Origin: Eopsaltria australis
Taxonomy: Eukaryota; Chordata; Aves; Passeriformes; Petroicidae
NCBI GenBank assembly: GCA_034509425.1
Contig: JAVTVJ010000494.1
Span: 248,001-312,000, forward strand
Length of the DNA stretch: 64,000 nt
Reading direction: 5' to 3'
The notes beneath the pieces are model-generated. The model had not been told where the DNA came from and did not search any database. It saw nothing but the letters and a program-made list of their open reading frames with translations. Shown one piece after another: positions 62,051 through 64,000 of the stretch. Within the stretch, counting starts at the first letter, position 1; each line of letters opens with the position of its first letter. Position numbers and translations under genes: made by a program.

Positions 62051-64000
62051 GTAAGACTTTTCAAATACATTGGCCCTAAAGATGACTCTTCAGTTTTTCC
62101 ACCTTTAAATTCATAATGGGATGTAATTAAGCTTTGGACTAGCATAGGAAAGCATGTGAAGGTATATTTTGCTCTTAGTGCAATCAGATTCACGTTCTAG
62201 GAAAGCTTTCTGTAGTTTGTTAATTTATTGCCTTAAATGACCTGACCTGTTGCCTACCAGAGGAGAGAGCATCCATGTCTTCCTGAGCCACTGCTCTGTA
62301 AATGTCATCTCTGTAGCTCATGCTGCTGATGGAGGTGGGTTGAAATTAAGTTGCCGTGCTTCACTGTGAAGTGGCAATAGCCTTTGGTTTCAATGTTAAA
62401 GCTTTGAACTGAGTGAACGACTTCTTGCTGTGCCTTTTTCTGTTTTTCTCTTGGTTGTGATAACAGGTGCCCATGGCTAACTCTGCTCTAAACAGCAGAA
62501 AATTAATCCTGCAAAAACCCAAACCAACAATGACTTTTTGCTGGGTAAACTGATTGCACTACTTTACCAGGTGAACAAATGAGAACTAGAGCAGCAGAAG
62601 GAATGTGGGGAAAAAAGGGAGACACTTCTTTAAAATTGGGTTAATTTTCCATGAACTTAGAGTATAGGGTAATCTCAGAGAAGAGTCTGATAAGCAGCAG
62701 CAGCAGCAGGGAGGTGTAGGTGGGAGCAGTACAATGAGAGTTGTGATGATACAGGCTGCTGCTGAAAGGAAAGGCTTTGACTTTGCTCCCTTCTTGCCAG
62801 CTTTGTGCCTTCTTTGTGTGACTCCTAGAATTGTGTGGTCCTAGAATTATTTGGAACCTTTGGATCAGCTCACTGAATGGTCAGAATTGCTAACCCATCA
62901 AAAATACTCATTTTTTGGTCAGGTCAGGAATCTGATGTGACTCATTCTGTGCAGCTGCTCAATATTAGAGCAAGGGGAGTGGGGAGGAGAGAACAAGACC
63001 TCCCCTTTCAGCAGTGGCCTGCAATAACAGATTAAGTGTAACATGAAACCACACCCCTAGAAAGGCTGATCCATTAAAAGGGTGAAGTCAGTGTACATAA
63101 CTCAGAGTGCATTAAACTTGTGTTCTGAATGGCATCTTTCAATGGAAGTTAGTTTCCTGTTTTATTTAAAATAAAGAGTAATTTTTATAAATTTAAACGC
63201 ATCTGTAAGCAGCACTGATTTCTTCAGTGCTATTAATAACACTTCTGGGAGTGAAGTTTATATGCATTTAAAATTACAGTTTGACTTTTGTGGGGTTTAT
63301 TTGCTGGAGAGTAATGACAGAAAAATAACTGTCACTGAAAGTATAAGTATAATGAATTCCAGTATTTGGGTCAAGAAAGAACCTTAGTATTGGCCAGCTT
63401 GTCTGTCACTTTAATCACAGTTATTGTGTAACTACATTAAGATTAGAGGTGATTATCTACTATAATCTAAGATTATCTAATGGAGTCCATTGAAAGCAGA
63501 AAATAGGCCAGTTTTACAAAAAAAGTGTCATCACTGTCTTTTGGGTTGCCTTTTGTACACATCTGCCTTCATCTCCCAAAGAAGGTTCTGCAGTGGTTCA
63601 GGATTCTGCACAAGACACACAAATGCCCCGAACAGTTGAGTGCTTCTGCCAGATGGGCAAGGTCAGTCTCTCAAAAGGCTCACCAGGAGACAAGCGAGCA
63701 ATCTTTCCCAGACCAGCAGATGAAGGAAAAACTGCAGTAGGAAGAACAAGGGAGCATTTCTGAACCATGTGCATTTCAAGACTGGAGTTCCAAATATTGG
63801 TTATTCTATATTATATCCTTCTCCTAGTGATGTGGTGCCTTCCATGCATTGGACCTCTGAAGTCTTCTCATAAGTCAGTGTAATCAGTCTGAGCAACTAT
63901 TAGAGACTACTCAGAGCATTTTACCACATCTGTATGTTTTTCTTTTCACCATTGCATAAGGGGAAAAAAAAGCAGGAAAGAAAAAGCAGGAAGTCCAGAG
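62051..64000 (+). other. KLF3: KLF3 intron 2 (partial, runs off the window)
   Basis: Begins with the GTAAGA donor. No sequence resembling the next KLF3 exon (which in mammals starts SYPSNYMES) was found to the right edge, so the intron exceeds 1.95 kb. Contains a short (CAG)n run at 62,694-62,709. The open frame at 63,525-63,740 has no KLF3 or other recognisable similarity. Confidence 0.75.
62694..62709. repeat. Short (GCA)n trinucleotide repeat
   Basis: About five CAG units on the + strand within KLF3 intron 2. Confidence 0.85.

Noticed and set aside
63525..63740. 71-codon frame considered as the next KLF3 exon
   Set aside because: Its translation shows none of the KLF3 sequence expected after VSV, and no phase-compatible acceptor was evident.

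Overview
The window is vertebrate nuclear DNA, most likely from a bird. It carries 3' ends of CR1 LINEs with the avian consensus ending, and two ERV-type solo LTRs of the kind common in songbird genomes. Coding density is very low and AT-rich intergenic DNA is interrupted by sharp CpG islands. No bacterial, plasmid or phage architecture is present. The passerine assignment is an inference from recalled LTR consensus sequences, not from a database search.

Layout: about 1-49,800 is a gene desert in which I can support no protein-coding gene. It holds a few CR1 fragments (about 8.95, 22.4, 32.5 and 43.2 kb), two solo LTRs in opposite orientations (41,051-41,615 on + and 44,638-45,716 on -), microsatellites, a compact isolated CpG island at about 9.59-9.92 kb with G-quadruplex-type sequence, a smaller GC-rich block at about 18.1-18.35 kb, and a near-perfect 52-nt hairpin at 6,706-6,757. 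From about 49,870 to 51,680 there is a large CpG island, read as the promoter of the one recognisable gene.

That gene is KLF3 (Krueppel-like factor 3, also called BKLF), on the + strand. A probable noncoding first exon ends at a strong GTAAGT donor (exon end 51,197). About 10.75 kb of intron 1 follows. The first coding exon lies at 61,951-62,050 and encodes MLMFDPVPIKQEAMEPVSV, ending at a GTAAGA donor. The rest of the gene (repression domain, CtBP-binding motif and three C2H2 zinc fingers) lies beyond the right edge. Intron 1 contains a full match to the CTCF core motif (60,926-60,938, - strand), a 167-bp polypyrimidine tract and a CACCC/GATA motif cluster.

The regulatory picture (CpG promoter, candidate intronic elements, upstream desert) suits a transcription-factor locus with distal regulation, but every regulatory call here is motif-based. 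I found no evidence of a novel multi-gene system. The most unexplained signals are the 6.7-kb hairpin, the orphan CpG island at 9.6 kb and the phased CCAAT array at 39.46 kb.
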